Source: Acidobacteriota bacterium (GTDB lineage Bacteria > Acidobacteriota > Terriglobia > Acidiferrales > UBA7541). Taken from it: a stretch of DNA of 64,000 nucleotides. The translations under genes and the position numbers were made by a program. The notes under the pieces are model-generated. The model was not told the origin of the DNA. It saw nothing but the letters and a program-made list of their open reading frames with translations, and searched no databases. Of the stretch, positions 17,419-26,458 are shown one piece after another; position 1 is the first letter of the stretch, and every line of letters starts with the position of its first letter. Where the stretch lies: NCBI GenBank assembly GCA_003224085.1, contig QHYK01000041.1:62001-126000 (forward strand). The letters run 5' to 3'.

Positions 17419-17712
17419 GTGGCCTCGAACGCACTCCTGCTGACCATCGCGCTCCTCCTGACGCTGGGATTCTGGCTCTTGGGCGAGCTGAAGTTTCTCA
17501 TTCCCTACCGGCAGGTCTTGTTTCACCGCTACGGCACAACGCTTCTCTTGTGGTGCGCCATTCTGTTTGTCAACGTCTTTGCGGCCATCTATGCGCTCGA
17601 GCGCAAGTTCTTCCTGAAGGATACCGGCCGGAAGCTCTCGCACGTCGACCGGCTGGCGCTCCAGGGCCAATTCCCCTTGCCCTCCCCATCCGAGACCGAG
17701 GAGCTCCCCTGA
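17419..17712 (+). CDS. Small membrane protein in T4SS operon
   Basis: A 97-residue protein with two hydrophobic helices (ALLLTIALLLTLGFWLLGEL and TLLLWCAILFVNVFAAIYAL) and a basic, Pro-rich cytoplasmic tail. GTG start at 17419, with GGAGG at 17402-17406. It ends exactly where the next ORF begins. I do not recognise a family; position suggests a T4SS accessory or regulator-membrane link. Confidence 0.6.
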   Translation: MASNALLLTIALLLTLGFWLLGELKFLIPYRQVLFHRYGTTLLLWCAILFVNVFAAIYALERKFFLKDTGRKLSHVDRLALQGQFPLPSPSETEELP

Positions 17713-18621
17713 ATGTCCCGCGACCCCTCACCACGGGAACTCGATCTGCCTGATCTCGCTGACCTGCGCCCGATCGACCGCGAGTCCCGGGAGAGAGAGC
17801 CGGACAAGCGAACCGCGACATCCCGAACCGAGGGGCACGCCCCAGAACGCTTCTCTCGGGATCGCCTCGCCGAGATTCGGTTTGACGGCGGGCGTGCCCT
17901 GGTTTCCCGACAGGGTTCGAGCTACCACCTGAGCGAGCCGGAAATCCGCACGATGATCGAGCTCGGCAAGTTTCGCGTCATTTCCAGGCACGACCTCGCC
18001 CAACATGGTTACGGCGGCAAGCGGGAACGGGCCGACCGCGACCTCGAGAATCTGATTCGCCTGCGTCTCGCCCGCCGCGGCGTGTTCCGAGGCCCCGAGG
18101 CGAACCCGCGCGAACTTTTGACCCTCACCCAAACAGGGCGCGAGCTTCTCCGGACGAACGGTCTGGTATCTCGAGGCCAGGCCGTGTATGCGGGCTTCGC
18201 GAGGCCCCGCGAGGCCAATCACGACGCGGACCTCTATCGCCTATATCAGAAAGAAGCGCCTCGCATTGAAGAGCTGGGCGGGCAAAATCTCCGCGTGATC
18301 CTCGACTACGAGCTCAACGGGAAAATCCGCCGCGACCTCGCGCGGCTGGGCGCCGCTGCGCGGAGGGAAGTCGCGGCATGGCACAGGCTGCGGGTCGTGG
18401 GAAACAAGATCCCCGTGCCCGATCTCCGCATCGAGTACCAGACCCGAGACGGCGAGTTGGCGTGCGTCGACCTCGAGCTCGTCACCGAGCACTACCGAGG
18501 ACGCGACGCGGCGGACAAGGCCCGCGCCGGATTTTCTTTGTACACCCCGCATGGCGAAGCCGGCCGTCTTCGCCGCGTCCTCACCGCGCGCGGGATGAGG
18601 CCTGACATTCTCTCCCTATGA
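17713..18621 (+). CDS. Replication-relaxation-like winged-helix protein
   Basis: A 302-residue protein. Residues 1-45 are charged and probably disordered; ~75-145 form a winged helix (MIELGKFRVISRHDLAQHGY, LENLIRLRLARRGVF); ~155-285 resemble the C-terminal part of the replication-relaxation (Replic_Relax) family, with IPVPDLRIEYQTRDGE and CVDLELVTEHYRG, a PD...ExE arrangement like restriction-endonuclease folds. In conjugative elements such proteins are found near relaxase or coupling genes. No relaxase is present here, which makes this a candidate DNA-processing protein. Function inferred, not shown. Confidence 0.55.
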   Translation: MSRDPSPRELDLPDLADLRPIDRESREREPDKRTATSRTEGHAPERFSRDRLAEIRFDGGRALVSRQGSSYHLSEPEIRTMIELGKFRVISRHDLAQHGYGGKRERADRDLENLIRLRLARRGVFRGPEANPRELLTLTQTGRELLRTNGLVSRGQAVYAGFARPREANHDADLYRLYQKEAPRIEELGGQNLRVILDYELNGKIRRDLARLGAAARREVAAWHRLRVVGNKIPVPDLRIEYQTRDGELACVDLELVTEHYRGRDAADKARAGFSLYTPHGEAGRLRRVLTARGMRPDILSL

Positions 18622-19646
18622 AAATCGTGGAGGAACATATCTTCGCACTGGAAACCCTCGGCTACACCGAGGAGGAGTCCCGTTTCCTCTACATCGTTGC
18701 GACCCACTCCGGCTACTTCGTGCCCCGGCAGTTCGCCGCGTTTGACGCCCCGAGCCAGGAGAAGGGATCGCCGCCTTTCACGGAGAGACTCAAAAAGCGC
18801 GGCCATGCCACCTGGCGCGAGTACCAGAACGTGGGCGGCGTCTACCATCTCTCTTCAAGAACCATCTATCGCCTGATCGACCGCGAAAATCTGCGTTCTC
18901 ATTTCCCCCATTCTAGCGAGTTCATCCGCACGCGCCTTCTTCTCCTCGATTTCATCCTCGCGCACACACAGCACGATTACCTCGAAACGGAACAGGATAA
19001 AGTGCGCTTTTTCTCGGACCAGCTGGGCATCCCTAAGAAGCTCCTTCCAACCAGGGCCTGTGAGCTACCCGGGGCGCCCGAGTCCGTGCTCTTCGCTGAT
19101 AAGTTTCCGTTGTACCTTGACTCCTCGGCCGGGTCTTCCTCCCCCGTCCTCACCTTCTCCTACGTGGACGCAGGGCAGGGACGACCACGGAGTTTTGCGA
19201 ACCACCTGAACGCTTACGGGCCTCTTTTCCGTCATTTGCGATCTTTTCGCTTCCTTTATATCGCGCCTTCCCCGGTCCGTTTCGAGAGTGCCCGAGGGCG
19301 CTTCTCTTTGCTTGTCCAAACGCCAGTCGAAGAGGTTCTTCTCGATGAGCTCGAACGCTATTTCGAGCTTCGTACCGCCTGGGAAGGAAAGCGGTTCGGA
19401 GAGTTGTCGATGGACGACCTCGAATGGCTTGATCAAGCAAACCAGCGCTTTACCGGCCGGGAGATCGACCGGCTCTATGCCGCCTGGGACCACTCCGAGG
19501 CGGGGAGAGAGCCATGGCGAAGGCTCTTTAGCGAGGTGTATCCGCCTCGGGCCATTGAATTCCGCACCTGTCTGGTCACGCCGGCTGGCTCGAAGGATTC
19601 GAAAGGGACCCAAGACGGAACCCGACAACCCGAGCGGCTCTTCTGA
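18618..19646 (+). CDS. Uncharacterised winged-helix protein of T4SS locus
   Basis: A 342-residue protein overlapping the previous stop by 4 bp. The N-terminus looks like a winged helix (TEEESRFLYIVATHSGYFVP ... HATWREYQNVGGVYHLSSRT), and the middle carries beta-rich text (VLTFSYVDAGQGRPRSFANH, FRFLYIAPSPVRFE). The C-terminal ~100 residues are helical and acidic/basic mixed. I recognise no family. Tight coupling to the replication-relaxation-like gene and to VirD4 suggests these two act together, perhaps as a DNA-substrate adaptor. Confidence 0.6.
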   Translation: MKIVEEHIFALETLGYTEEESRFLYIVATHSGYFVPRQFAAFDAPSQEKGSPPFTERLKKRGHATWREYQNVGGVYHLSSRTIYRLIDRENLRSHFPHSSEFIRTRLLLLDFILAHTQHDYLETEQDKVRFFSDQLGIPKKLLPTRACELPGAPESVLFADKFPLYLDSSAGSSSPVLTFSYVDAGQGRPRSFANHLNAYGPLFRHLRSFRFLYIAPSPVRFESARGRFSLLVQTPVEEVLLDELERYFELRTAWEGKRFGELSMDDLEWLDQANQRFTGREIDRLYAAWDHSEAGREPWRRLFSEVYPPRAIEFRTCLVTPAGSKDSKGTQDGTRQPERLF

Positions 19647-19649
19647 GGA

Positions 19650-21656
19650 ATGGACTTCATGATTCGGCAAATCTTTAAGATGCGAACCTTCCTCGCGTGC
19701 GTGCTCGCCGCGGTCACCGGGATGGTGCTCTATTTCTGCTATCCCTTTCCCGGCCAGAACTTCTTTCTCGAACTGATCTTCCTCTGGGCGCGGCCGGTCT
19801 TCCAGGGGCTTAAATTTTTCTACACCCTGTTTCTCTTCACGACTCCCTACATCCTCTATTCCTTTCTTATCTCCGGCGTCTACATCTTTACCCTGAAGCG
19901 CCCTCGGCGAGGAAAGGCGCGGAAGCCTCCCGCCTATCCTCCGGCCACCACTCGCAAGGATCTTTTCGTCGTGCTCGGCGAAGTCCACAATCCGCGAAGG
20001 CCCGGCCCGTCAGAAACACCGCGGTGGCTGACCATCCCCGAGCGCGGCTTGTTCACCGGCATCGCCGTCTTCGGCGCCGTGGGCAGCGGCAAGACGAGCA
20101 CGTGCCTTTATCCCTATGCCGAGCAGATCCTTTCCTATGAGGCCGCGAACCCCGAAAAGCGAATCGGCGGGCTGGTCCTCGAAGTAAAGGGCGATTTTTG
20201 CAGGAAGGTGCGCGGCATTCTCGCGCGCGTGGGACGCCAAGACGACTACGTGGAAATCAGCCTCGGTTCCAAATACCGCTACAATCCCCTGCATAACAGC
20301 CTCGACGCTTACGCCTTGGCCTACAGCACGGCCGCCTTAATCAACAACCTGTTTGGCCGGAGTAAGGAGCCCTTCTGGCAACAGGCTTACACGAACCTCG
20401 TGAAGTTCATCATCCTTCTGCACCAGGTAGCCTACGACTACGTCACGCTTTTCGATGTATATGAATGCACCATCTCTCCCGAGATACTGGAGCAGAGAAT
20501 CGGCGATGCCGAACTGCGCTGCGAGGAGCGCCGCTTCCTGCTCATCCTGCCGGAGAATTTTCTTAAGCATGTGGCGGCCCTGAAGCTGTTCGGCTTCGAG
20601 TACGACGAAGCGCTCGCCATGTACCGGGCGAGAGAAACCCAGGGGCTGCGCGCGTTTGTCGACACCAACAACGTCGAATACGAGTGTCTCGCCGAGAGTG
20701 TCATCGACCCGATCGGCACCGACCGCTACGAAAAGCTCGCAGCCGTCAAAAGATGGTTTTACAACGACTGGCGCCGCATCGAGCCGAAATTGCGGACCTC
20801 CATCGTCGAAGGCATCTCCGTATTCCTTTCCCTCTTCGATGACAACCCGGTCGTCAAACGCACCTTCTGCCCGCCGGTGGAATGTTATGACCCGGTAGAG
20901 AACCGAGACTTCCGCTATGGCGTCCCGCTGCCCTCGTTCAGCTGGCTCATTGAGAAGGGGGCCGTATGCGCCCTGAATTTTCCCGTGGGCATGAACCCCG
21001 GTCTTGCAAGAGCCCTCGGCGTGATGATGAAGCTCGATTTCCAGCGCGCCGTCCTCAACCGCATTCCGGAGATCGAAGCCCAGCCGGAACGATATTTCCG
21101 GCAGGTCCTCTTCCTCTGTGATGAATACCAGCACTTCGCCACGGTCGGAGAGAGCGAGCCCACCGGTGACGAGAAGTTCTTCAGCCTGTCCCGGCAGCCC
21201 AAATGCATACCCATCGTCGCCACGCAGAGCTTCAGTTCGCTCAAGTCCACGCTGCCTGGGGAGACCTGGCGAACTCTGGTGCAGACCTTTCGAACCAAAG
21301 TGTTCCTCGCGCTCTCGGACGATTTCTCGGCCAAGGCCGCGAGCGGGCTCTGCGGGCGCGAGGAGCGGCTCAAGGCCGGCTACAACTTCTCGGAAAGCGG
21401 CCACGACGCGCATATCAGCCTGCTGACCGGCAAGGCCGTTTCCCACCGCGCGAATCTCTCGGCTTCGAAGACCTACAGCCTTCGCTCCGACGATCGCTTT
21501 GACATGAAGACGTTCACCGAACTCAAGAATGCCCAGGCCATTGTGCTTGCCTACGACGGCTTCAACCCTCATCCGCCCACGCTTTGTTACCTCAAGCCCT
21601 ATTACAACGACCCGAACCTTTCCTATTTCGAACAGCTCGCGAAGGGGCAACTCTGA
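19650..21656 (+). CDS. virD4: VirD4/TraG-type coupling protein
   Basis: A 668-residue T4SS coupling ATPase: two N-terminal membrane segments (about 10-30 and 50-75), Walker A GAVGSGKTS near residue 145 and Walker B VLFLCDEYQHF near 488, followed by the TraG-like ATQSFSSLKSTL. It recruits the DNA or protein substrate to the channel. The substrate-recognition all-alpha domain is the insert between the Walker motifs. Its stop overlaps the VirB11 start (TGATG). Confidence 0.92.
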   Translation: MDFMIRQIFKMRTFLACVLAAVTGMVLYFCYPFPGQNFFLELIFLWARPVFQGLKFFYTLFLFTTPYILYSFLISGVYIFTLKRPRRGKARKPPAYPPATTRKDLFVVLGEVHNPRRPGPSETPRWLTIPERGLFTGIAVFGAVGSGKTSTCLYPYAEQILSYEAANPEKRIGGLVLEVKGDFCRKVRGILARVGRQDDYVEISLGSKYRYNPLHNSLDAYALAYSTAALINNLFGRSKEPFWQQAYTNLVKFIILLHQVAYDYVTLFDVYECTISPEILEQRIGDAELRCEERRFLLILPENFLKHVAALKLFGFEYDEALAMYRARETQGLRAFVDTNNVEYECLAESVIDPIGTDRYEKLAAVKRWFYNDWRRIEPKLRTSIVEGISVFLSLFDDNPVVKRTFCPPVECYDPVENRDFRYGVPLPSFSWLIEKGAVCALNFPVGMNPGLARALGVMMKLDFQRAVLNRIPEIEAQPERYFRQVLFLCDEYQHFATVGESEPTGDEKFFSLSRQPKCIPIVATQSFSSLKSTLPGETWRTLVQTFRTKVFLALSDDFSAKAASGLCGREERLKAGYNFSESGHDAHISLLTGKAVSHRANLSASKTYSLRSDDRFDMKTFTELKNAQAIVLAYDGFNPHPPTLCYLKPYYNDPNLSYFEQLAKGQL

Positions 21657-22627
21657 TGCATGGCTTTGAAACCATACTCCCGTTTCTCAAACCGATTGAG
21701 CACTTGATCCTCGATCCGTCGGTCAGTGAAGTGATGGTGAACGGCGCGGATTCGGTGTTCATCGAGAAGGGGGGATACCTCGAACCGGTGAGCGGCGTTT
21801 CGCTCGGCGAAAAAGCGCTTCTGGTCGCGGTGAAAAATATTGCCCGGCGGCTGGGCGGCGACATCTCGGAATCGCACCCGATCCTGGACTCACGGCTCCC
21901 GGATGGAAGCAGGGTGGCCGCCGTCATTCCGCCTTCGAGCCTGAACGGCGTCACGCTGACGATTCGCAAATTCAACACGCGCCACTTCGAAATCGAAGAC
22001 CTGATCGCCCGCGGAACGCTCGACCAGGCGCTCGCCAACCGGCTCGAAGACTACGTTCTCTCGCGCAAGAACATTTTGATCAGCGGCGGCACGGGGTCCG
22101 GGAAAACAACGACTCTCAATATTCTCGGCAAGTTCATACCGGAAGAGGAGCGAATTCTATTGATCGAGGATACCGCGGAGATTCACCTGGCCCATGCGAA
22201 CCTTGTGCGATTCGAAGCCCGACCTCCGCAGAACGGACTTCCTCAAGTGGCAATCCGCGACCTGCTGAAAGCGGCTCTCCGTCACCGGCCGGACCACATC
22301 CTGCTCGGCGAGATTCGCGGCGGAGAGGCCTTCGATCTGCTGCAGCTTCTGAACACCGGGCACTCGGGCACGTTGTCCACGATTCACGCAAACTCCGCAA
22401 AGCGAGCCCTCGCGAGACTCACGAGCTGCGTGCTCGAAAGCGGCGTCGAGCTGCCCTACCGCGCCATCAAAAGCAATATCGCGGACTCGCTCCAGGTGGT
22501 CGTTCAGATCGAGCGCAGGCCGGGGCGGCGGTATGTCTCGGAAGTCGTCGAAATCCGCGGCTACGATCCCGATGCCGATCTCTTCGACTGCCCGGCAATC
22601 TATCAGAAACGGGAGACCCAGTCGTGA
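21656..22627 (+). CDS. virB11: VirB11/TrbB-type secretion ATPase
   Basis: A 323-residue hexameric traffic ATPase. N-terminal domain 'DPSVSEVMVNGADSVFIEK', then Walker A GGTGSGKTTT near 143, Asp box LLIEDTAEI, Walker B HILLGEIRGGEAFDLL near 213, His box TGHSGTLSTIHANS. It switches VirB4/VirD4 between pilus building and transfer. ATG 21656 is inside the VirD4 stop. A decayed homologous C-terminal fragment exists at about 31.6-31.75 kb. Confidence 0.92.
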   Translation: MHGFETILPFLKPIEHLILDPSVSEVMVNGADSVFIEKGGYLEPVSGVSLGEKALLVAVKNIARRLGGDISESHPILDSRLPDGSRVAAVIPPSSLNGVTLTIRKFNTRHFEIEDLIARGTLDQALANRLEDYVLSRKNILISGGTGSGKTTTLNILGKFIPEEERILLIEDTAEIHLAHANLVRFEARPPQNGLPQVAIRDLLKAALRHRPDHILLGEIRGGEAFDLLQLLNTGHSGTLSTIHANSAKRALARLTSCVLESGVELPYRAIKSNIADSLQVVVQIERRPGRRYVSEVVEIRGYDPDADLFDCPAIYQKRETQS

Positions 22628-23523
22628 CGCCCCCCGGCCAGGAAAACCCCAAAGCCGTTTCTTCAACCGAGTACATCCAAGAGAACTTTCGCCCGTCGGA
22701 CCGGCTTGCGATCCTGTTGCGCAATCGGGCCCACACCGTTCAACGCATCGTTTCTGCGGCAAGGATCGCGGAACCTTCCTTCGAGGAGTGGCTCCATGAC
22801 AAGAATGACAAAGAGTTGTACGACATCTACGTCGGGATGAATGCCTTGAAACCTGGCGCCAGGACTCGAACGAAAGAGGATATCCACACCGTCCGTCATC
22901 TCTACCTGGATCTCGACGAGGACGGGCCCGCGGCGCTCCGAAGGATTCGAGAGTCGAACCTCGTGCCGCCGGCGAACTACACCATCAACACCTCCCCAAG
23001 CAAGTACCAACTCGTCTGGAGGGTCGAGAATGTTTCGCCGGTGCAGGCCGAGGCCATGCTGCGCGCCATGGCTCGGACGTTCGGAGGCGATCCTGCGGCA
23101 ACGGACTCGACTCGCGTGCTGCGTATTCCTGGGTTTAAGAACCGGAAGTACGAAACGGAGTTTCTGGTGCAAGCAGAAAAGCATAGCGACCGGGTCCATC
23201 AGCTCCTGGACTTCCCGCTCGGCACCGAGCCCAGCCAGAGCGAGGTCCGGCCGCGCCGCCCTCGGCCGACACCTCGATTGTCGGAGCCGCGCCCGCTGAC
23301 TCAATCGGAGCACGACTGGGCCTATGCGAAACGCGCGCTTGCCAGAGGTGACGACCCGGAAGAAATCGTGCGCCGGATTGCGGACTATCGCGCCGATGAC
23401 AAGCACGATCCTCTCTACTACGCGCGTTTGACGGTTAGCAAAGCCCAAGCGGAAGCAAGGGCGAGCCGCGAGAGGACGCCAAGCGCATGGACAGCGGGCC
23501 GAGACTTGAATCGAGATCCATGA
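22624..23523 (+). CDS. RepB-like DNA primase domain protein
   Basis: A 299-residue protein with the RepB-family primase signature: HLYLDLDEDG..ALRRI, YTINTSPSKYQLVWRV, GGDPAATDSTRVLRIPGFKN. These resemble archaeo-eukaryotic-type primase domains of plasmid RSF1010 RepB' and relatives, including the metal-binding Asp residues in LDLDED. The C-terminus (from ~205) is a Pro/Arg-rich linker plus a helical tail. It may prime the transferred strand in recipients. GTG 22624 overlaps the VirB11 stop. A ~130-bp homologous remnant lies at 40601. Confidence 0.8.
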   Translation: MTPPGQENPKAVSSTEYIQENFRPSDRLAILLRNRAHTVQRIVSAARIAEPSFEEWLHDKNDKELYDIYVGMNALKPGARTRTKEDIHTVRHLYLDLDEDGPAALRRIRESNLVPPANYTINTSPSKYQLVWRVENVSPVQAEAMLRAMARTFGGDPAATDSTRVLRIPGFKNRKYETEFLVQAEKHSDRVHQLLDFPLGTEPSQSEVRPRRPRPTPRLSEPRPLTQSEHDWAYAKRALARGDDPEEIVRRIADYRADDKHDPLYYARLTVSKAQAEARASRERTPSAWTAGRDLNRDP

Positions 23524-23611
23524 GAGGCGATAGAACAACTCGATGCCGTAGGAATGTCGTGTCGACCTATTTTCGCAACGTTCTTCGATTCAATTTTCGC
23601 CCACTCACCCT

Positions 23612-23880
23612 TCACGCGTACTCGTATTCCCGCTTTTCGGCATCCACTTCAACGCGCACATGTTTCTGTCGGTCGGCGATTTTCTCGAACGTCCCAATGT
23701 GATCGGCCGCCCGCTTCTCCAATCTTTTGTCCCGTGATATCACCATGGTTCTGGCCAACAGATCGCTCTGTATTCCGATGGGATCTTCGTTGTTTTCCCA
23801 TTTCGAGAGCGTCGTCTTGTCCACGTGGAGCAACCTAGCAAACTCCCCCCATGGTCAGCTCAATGTGCTTCCGTAACGGC
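23612..23880 (-). pseudogene. MqsA/YgiT-type XRE antitoxin, frameshifted C-terminal part
   Basis: Minus-strand text RKHIELTMGEFARLLHVDKT, then LSKWENNEDPIGIQSDLLAR is the helix-turn-helix of YgiT/MqsA-type regulators. A run of six G after ATG (5'-ATGGGGGGAG on the minus strand, about 23850) contains one base too many, so LTMGEF and the rest are in different frames. The zinc-finger N-terminus is missing. The intact frame runs 23833-23612. No toxin is adjacent. Confidence 0.6.
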
Positions 23881-23931
23881 CAAAAGGCGCATCACTCATC
23901 GACGCGCACGCCGTGCCCCTGTAAGCCATTA

Positions 23932-23960
23932 TTGACAGGCTTTACGACGGGTGAAACAAT
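23932..23960 (+). promoter_or_regulatory. Candidate promoter of the XRE-ImmA gene
   Basis: TTGACA (23932-23937), 17 bp, AACAAT (23955-23960). Transcription from it would start near 23967, inside the first possible coding region (ATG 23962). If this promoter is real, the translated start is more likely TTG 23992, which has GGGAGG 5 bp upstream. Confidence 0.4.
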
Positions 23961-23961
23961 T

Positions 23962-25116
23962 ATGTCAAGAAATTTAGACAGGGAGGCACGATTGAAACAA
24001 ATCATTGGGCGTAACCTGAAGGATTTCCGTGAGTTAGCGGGGTTTTCACAGGAAGACTTTGCCGAAAAGATCGGACTTTCCAGGGCTACCCTGAGTGCCA
24101 TCGAAAATGGACACTCTTCCATCGACAGCGCCATGCTCGTCGTTGCAGCGCGTTTGCTGGGACGGCAGGTCAGCGAGTTTTTCGAGGAGACCCCAGAAAA
24201 ACTGAAGCTCTTGTACCGCGCCGCCACCGATGTAAGCGCTCCCCCCGAAGTTCGCTCGCGGTTTGAACGGTTCTGCAAGGCCTACCGCGAACTTGAGGAA
24301 ATCGTAGGAGTTGCCGACAACCTCCTCCCGCCGCCGGAGTATTCGTTTTCCCCCGATGTGCAATCCAAGCCATTGCAATTCGCCGCTCAAGTCGCGGCTT
24401 CGGAACGAGACCGGCTGGGCCTTGGCCGTCTCGATCCCATTGAGAATCTGTTTCAACTCATGGATGAAAAAGGCCTGCGTGTTTTTCGGGTCGATCTCGA
24501 TAATTTGGATGTCTACGGTCTTTCCGCATTTTCCCGGCGATACGGGGCCTGCATCCTGCTCAATTCGTCGAACACTCTCGAACGGCAGATTTTTTCCCTG
24601 GCCCATGAATATGCCCACCCCCTTATGCATCGCGCCTTCTACAAAAGCCCGGAACCGATGAGCACCCTCGAGGGTGATCATGAGCTGGAGTTGATGGCCG
24701 ATACGTTTGCAGCCAACTTCCTGGTCCCGGAGACTGGTCTTCGCGAAGCGTTTCAACGGGACGTCGGCGACAAGTTATTGGCCCTCGAAGACATCATTTT
24801 TCTCAAACACTACTTCCGCGTCAGCGCGGAAGTCATGATCCGACGATTGCGCGAACTCGATCTGATCTCAAAACTGGAAGCGGACTCTTTACAGCAGGAA
24901 CTCGACCGGCGGCGCGAACCGAATAAGGAAATCGCCCCCCTGTCCGACGACCTCATCAAGGAATGGCAGCAGACCAGCCGATTTGAACATCTCGCCAAGA
25001 AAGCGGCGCTCACCGAAGCGGTTTCACTGGGCAAGCTCGCACAGTTGCTCGGAATCTCCGTGGTCGAGGCGAAGAAAAAGACTCAAGCATGGCGGAGGGA
25101 AATGGCGCTTGCATAA
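23962..25116 (+). CDS. XRE regulator fused to ImmA/IrrE metallopeptidase
   Basis: A 384-residue protein. Residues ~10-70 are an XRE helix-turn-helix (RNLKDFRELAGFSQEDFAEK, IGLSRATLSAIENGHSSIDS). Residues ~170-300 are an ImmA/IrrE Zn-peptidase with HEYAH near 215 and a downstream acidic ligand region (ELELMADTFAANFLVP). In ICEBs1 ImmA cleaves the repressor to induce transfer; fused forms are common in mobile-element and toxin-antitoxin loci. The PIN-like gene downstream overlaps it. Start is ATG 23962, or TTG 23992, which has the better ribosome site. Confidence 0.85.
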   Translation: MSRNLDREARLKQIIGRNLKDFRELAGFSQEDFAEKIGLSRATLSAIENGHSSIDSAMLVVAARLLGRQVSEFFEETPEKLKLLYRAATDVSAPPEVRSRFERFCKAYRELEEIVGVADNLLPPPEYSFSPDVQSKPLQFAAQVAASERDRLGLGRLDPIENLFQLMDEKGLRVFRVDLDNLDVYGLSAFSRRYGACILLNSSNTLERQIFSLAHEYAHPLMHRAFYKSPEPMSTLEGDHELELMADTFAANFLVPETGLREAFQRDVGDKLLALEDIIFLKHYFRVSAEVMIRRLRELDLISKLEADSLQQELDRRREPNKEIAPLSDDLIKEWQQTSRFEHLAKKAALTEAVSLGKLAQLLGISVVEAKKKTQAWRREMALA

Positions 25117-25612
25117 GCTTCGATCCTGGAGGGTGTCTCTCGACTCCAGCGTGGTCGTCGATTTGCACCTCACCGGCAATCTCATGCTCCTAGAAGGGCT
25201 TTTTGCCGGAAGAATGCTGGTTTCAAATTTCGTCACCAACGAGTTGGCGGATGCGGACATCCAGGTCAACTCGGCGGAGCTCGTGGTGTTGTCCTCCGAC
25301 GACGAATGGGACTTCTTCCACGATTTGCGGAAGCGGAAACAAGCTCTGGGACCGGGCGAGTTGGGCGCCATCACCGTAGCCAAATTTCGCCGCGCGACGC
25401 TCCTGAGCAATGACAAGCAGGCGCGATCGGCCGCCGAAGAGGAGGACATACCGATCTCCGGGGCCATCGGCGTTTTGGAATGTGCCGTGGAAATGGAAAG
25501 CATCCAGCCCAACACTGCCGTCGCGATTCTCGAAGACATGATCCGCGAGGGCGCTTGGATTTCCCGGGAACTCCTGGAACTGTTTCGGCAAGGAATTCTG
25601 CATGAAAATTAA
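25109..25612 (+). CDS. PIN-domain-like protein paired with XRE-ImmA
   Basis: A 167-residue protein with PIN-type features: DSSVVVDLHL near the N-terminus, conserved acidic ELADADI, a central 'GPGELGAITVAKFR' and 'ATLLSNDKQARSAAEEEDIP' (the Asp-containing strand and following helix of PIN nucleases). PIN toxins cleave RNA. TTG 25109 has GGAGGG about 9 bp upstream and overlaps the ImmA stop; GTG 25133 is an alternative. A two-gene XRE-ImmA/PIN unit probably acts as a stress-triggered toxin-antitoxin-like module. Confidence 0.7.
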   Translation: MHKLRSWRVSLDSSVVVDLHLTGNLMLLEGLFAGRMLVSNFVTNELADADIQVNSAELVVLSSDDEWDFFHDLRKRKQALGPGELGAITVAKFRRATLLSNDKQARSAAEEEDIPISGAIGVLECAVEMESIQPNTAVAILEDMIREGAWISRELLELFRQGILHEN

Positions 25613-25657
25613 GAAAGCGCCGGCGGGATTGACGGCACCGGGAGATGCCCCGCGGGA

Positions 25658-25780
25658 ATGAATCTCTCCAATTTCAAATTAGGGATTTACGACCTCCTCG
25701 GTCTCGTGATTCCGGGGATGATTCTGGTCTGTCTCCTCCGCAGCAAAAATCGATTCCGAGCGATTCGAGGGAGCAAGATG
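25658..25780 (+). pseudogene. Truncated membrane-protein start
   Basis: ATG 25658 opens MNLSNFKLGIYDLLGLVIPG with a hydrophobic stretch MILVCLL, the beginning of an inner-membrane protein. After about 30 residues the frame enters low-quality basic sequence and ends at 25867. It looks like a gene cut by a deletion just behind the XRE-ImmA/PIN pair; it may have been part of that operon. Confidence 0.35.
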
Positions 25781-25867
25781 CCGGAGGAGTTCCCCGAGAC
25801 GGCAGAACGACACGCCTTGCCGCTCCAAAACCCTCACTTCTCACGCGCCTGTAACCCGTTGAATTGA

Positions 25868-26101
25868 CGCCGGCAATATGCATCTTCGGCGGAGACTCCA
25901 TTCATATTCTTCTTCTCGATGGTGTACGGGTTTGGACCATCGTCGTGAGCCACAAAGTTTGTTTTTATATTTTCCTCAGCCTGACTCGATGAGGGAACGT
26001 CGTCTCGACCGGCGTACGAATCGCAGCGAATATTGTTATCGCTTAGAACTGGCCTTCTTGATTTTTGCAGCAAGCGTCAAGGGAATTTACACGGTAAGCG
26101 C
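25868..26101. other. Non-coding or decayed stretch
   Basis: No supportable gene seen. Short frames on both strands lack starts and family resemblance. Confidence 0.35.
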
Positions 26102-26458
26102 TCACTGCGGATCATGCCAACGAGGCACCAGGTCTTGCTGGCTGAGAGTGCGGATGAGGTAGGAGTCGACGTCCTCATCGAAAAGCGTCCGGAGCAGCAA
26201 ATAGGTCCGGTTGACCACATCGATCATGAGTGTCTTCATCTCCTCATCGCTGAGGCGCGAGAGCTTGGACCAGGGGATTTCGCCGGCCGGGGTTTTCACG
26301 AAGACATCCGAGTAGTCGCCGGCTTCGGAATAGGGAGTGATTCCGGCGTGGTAGTCTTCCAGGACGGTGTTTCGGAAGCATTGCTGTGCCATATATTTGG
26401 CCAGACGCTTCAAAACCTGTGGATTCCGCGCCAGAAGTCTTGCGCTGTTTCGATTCAT
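26102..26458 (-). CDS. Conserved hypothetical protein
   Basis: A 118-residue soluble protein: MNRNSARLLARNPQVLKRLA, then AQQCFRNTVLEDYHAGITPY, a beta-like middle (YSDVFVKTPAGEIPWSKL) and a helical end (SRLSDEEMKTLMIDVVNRTY). It reads as an intact member of a small conserved family I have seen in proteobacterial and phage-like settings, without a known role. No partner gene overlaps it. Confidence 0.65.
   Translation of the reverse strand: MNRNSARLLARNPQVLKRLAKYMAQQCFRNTVLEDYHAGITPYSEAGDYSDVFVKTPAGEIPWSKLSRLSDEEMKTLMIDVVNRTYLLLRTLFDEDVDSYLIRTLSQQDLVPRWHDPQ

Noticed and set aside
20337-21650. Long minus-strand frame inside VirD4
   Set aside because: Antisense shadow of the coupling-protein gene; VirD4 motifs are clear on the plus strand.
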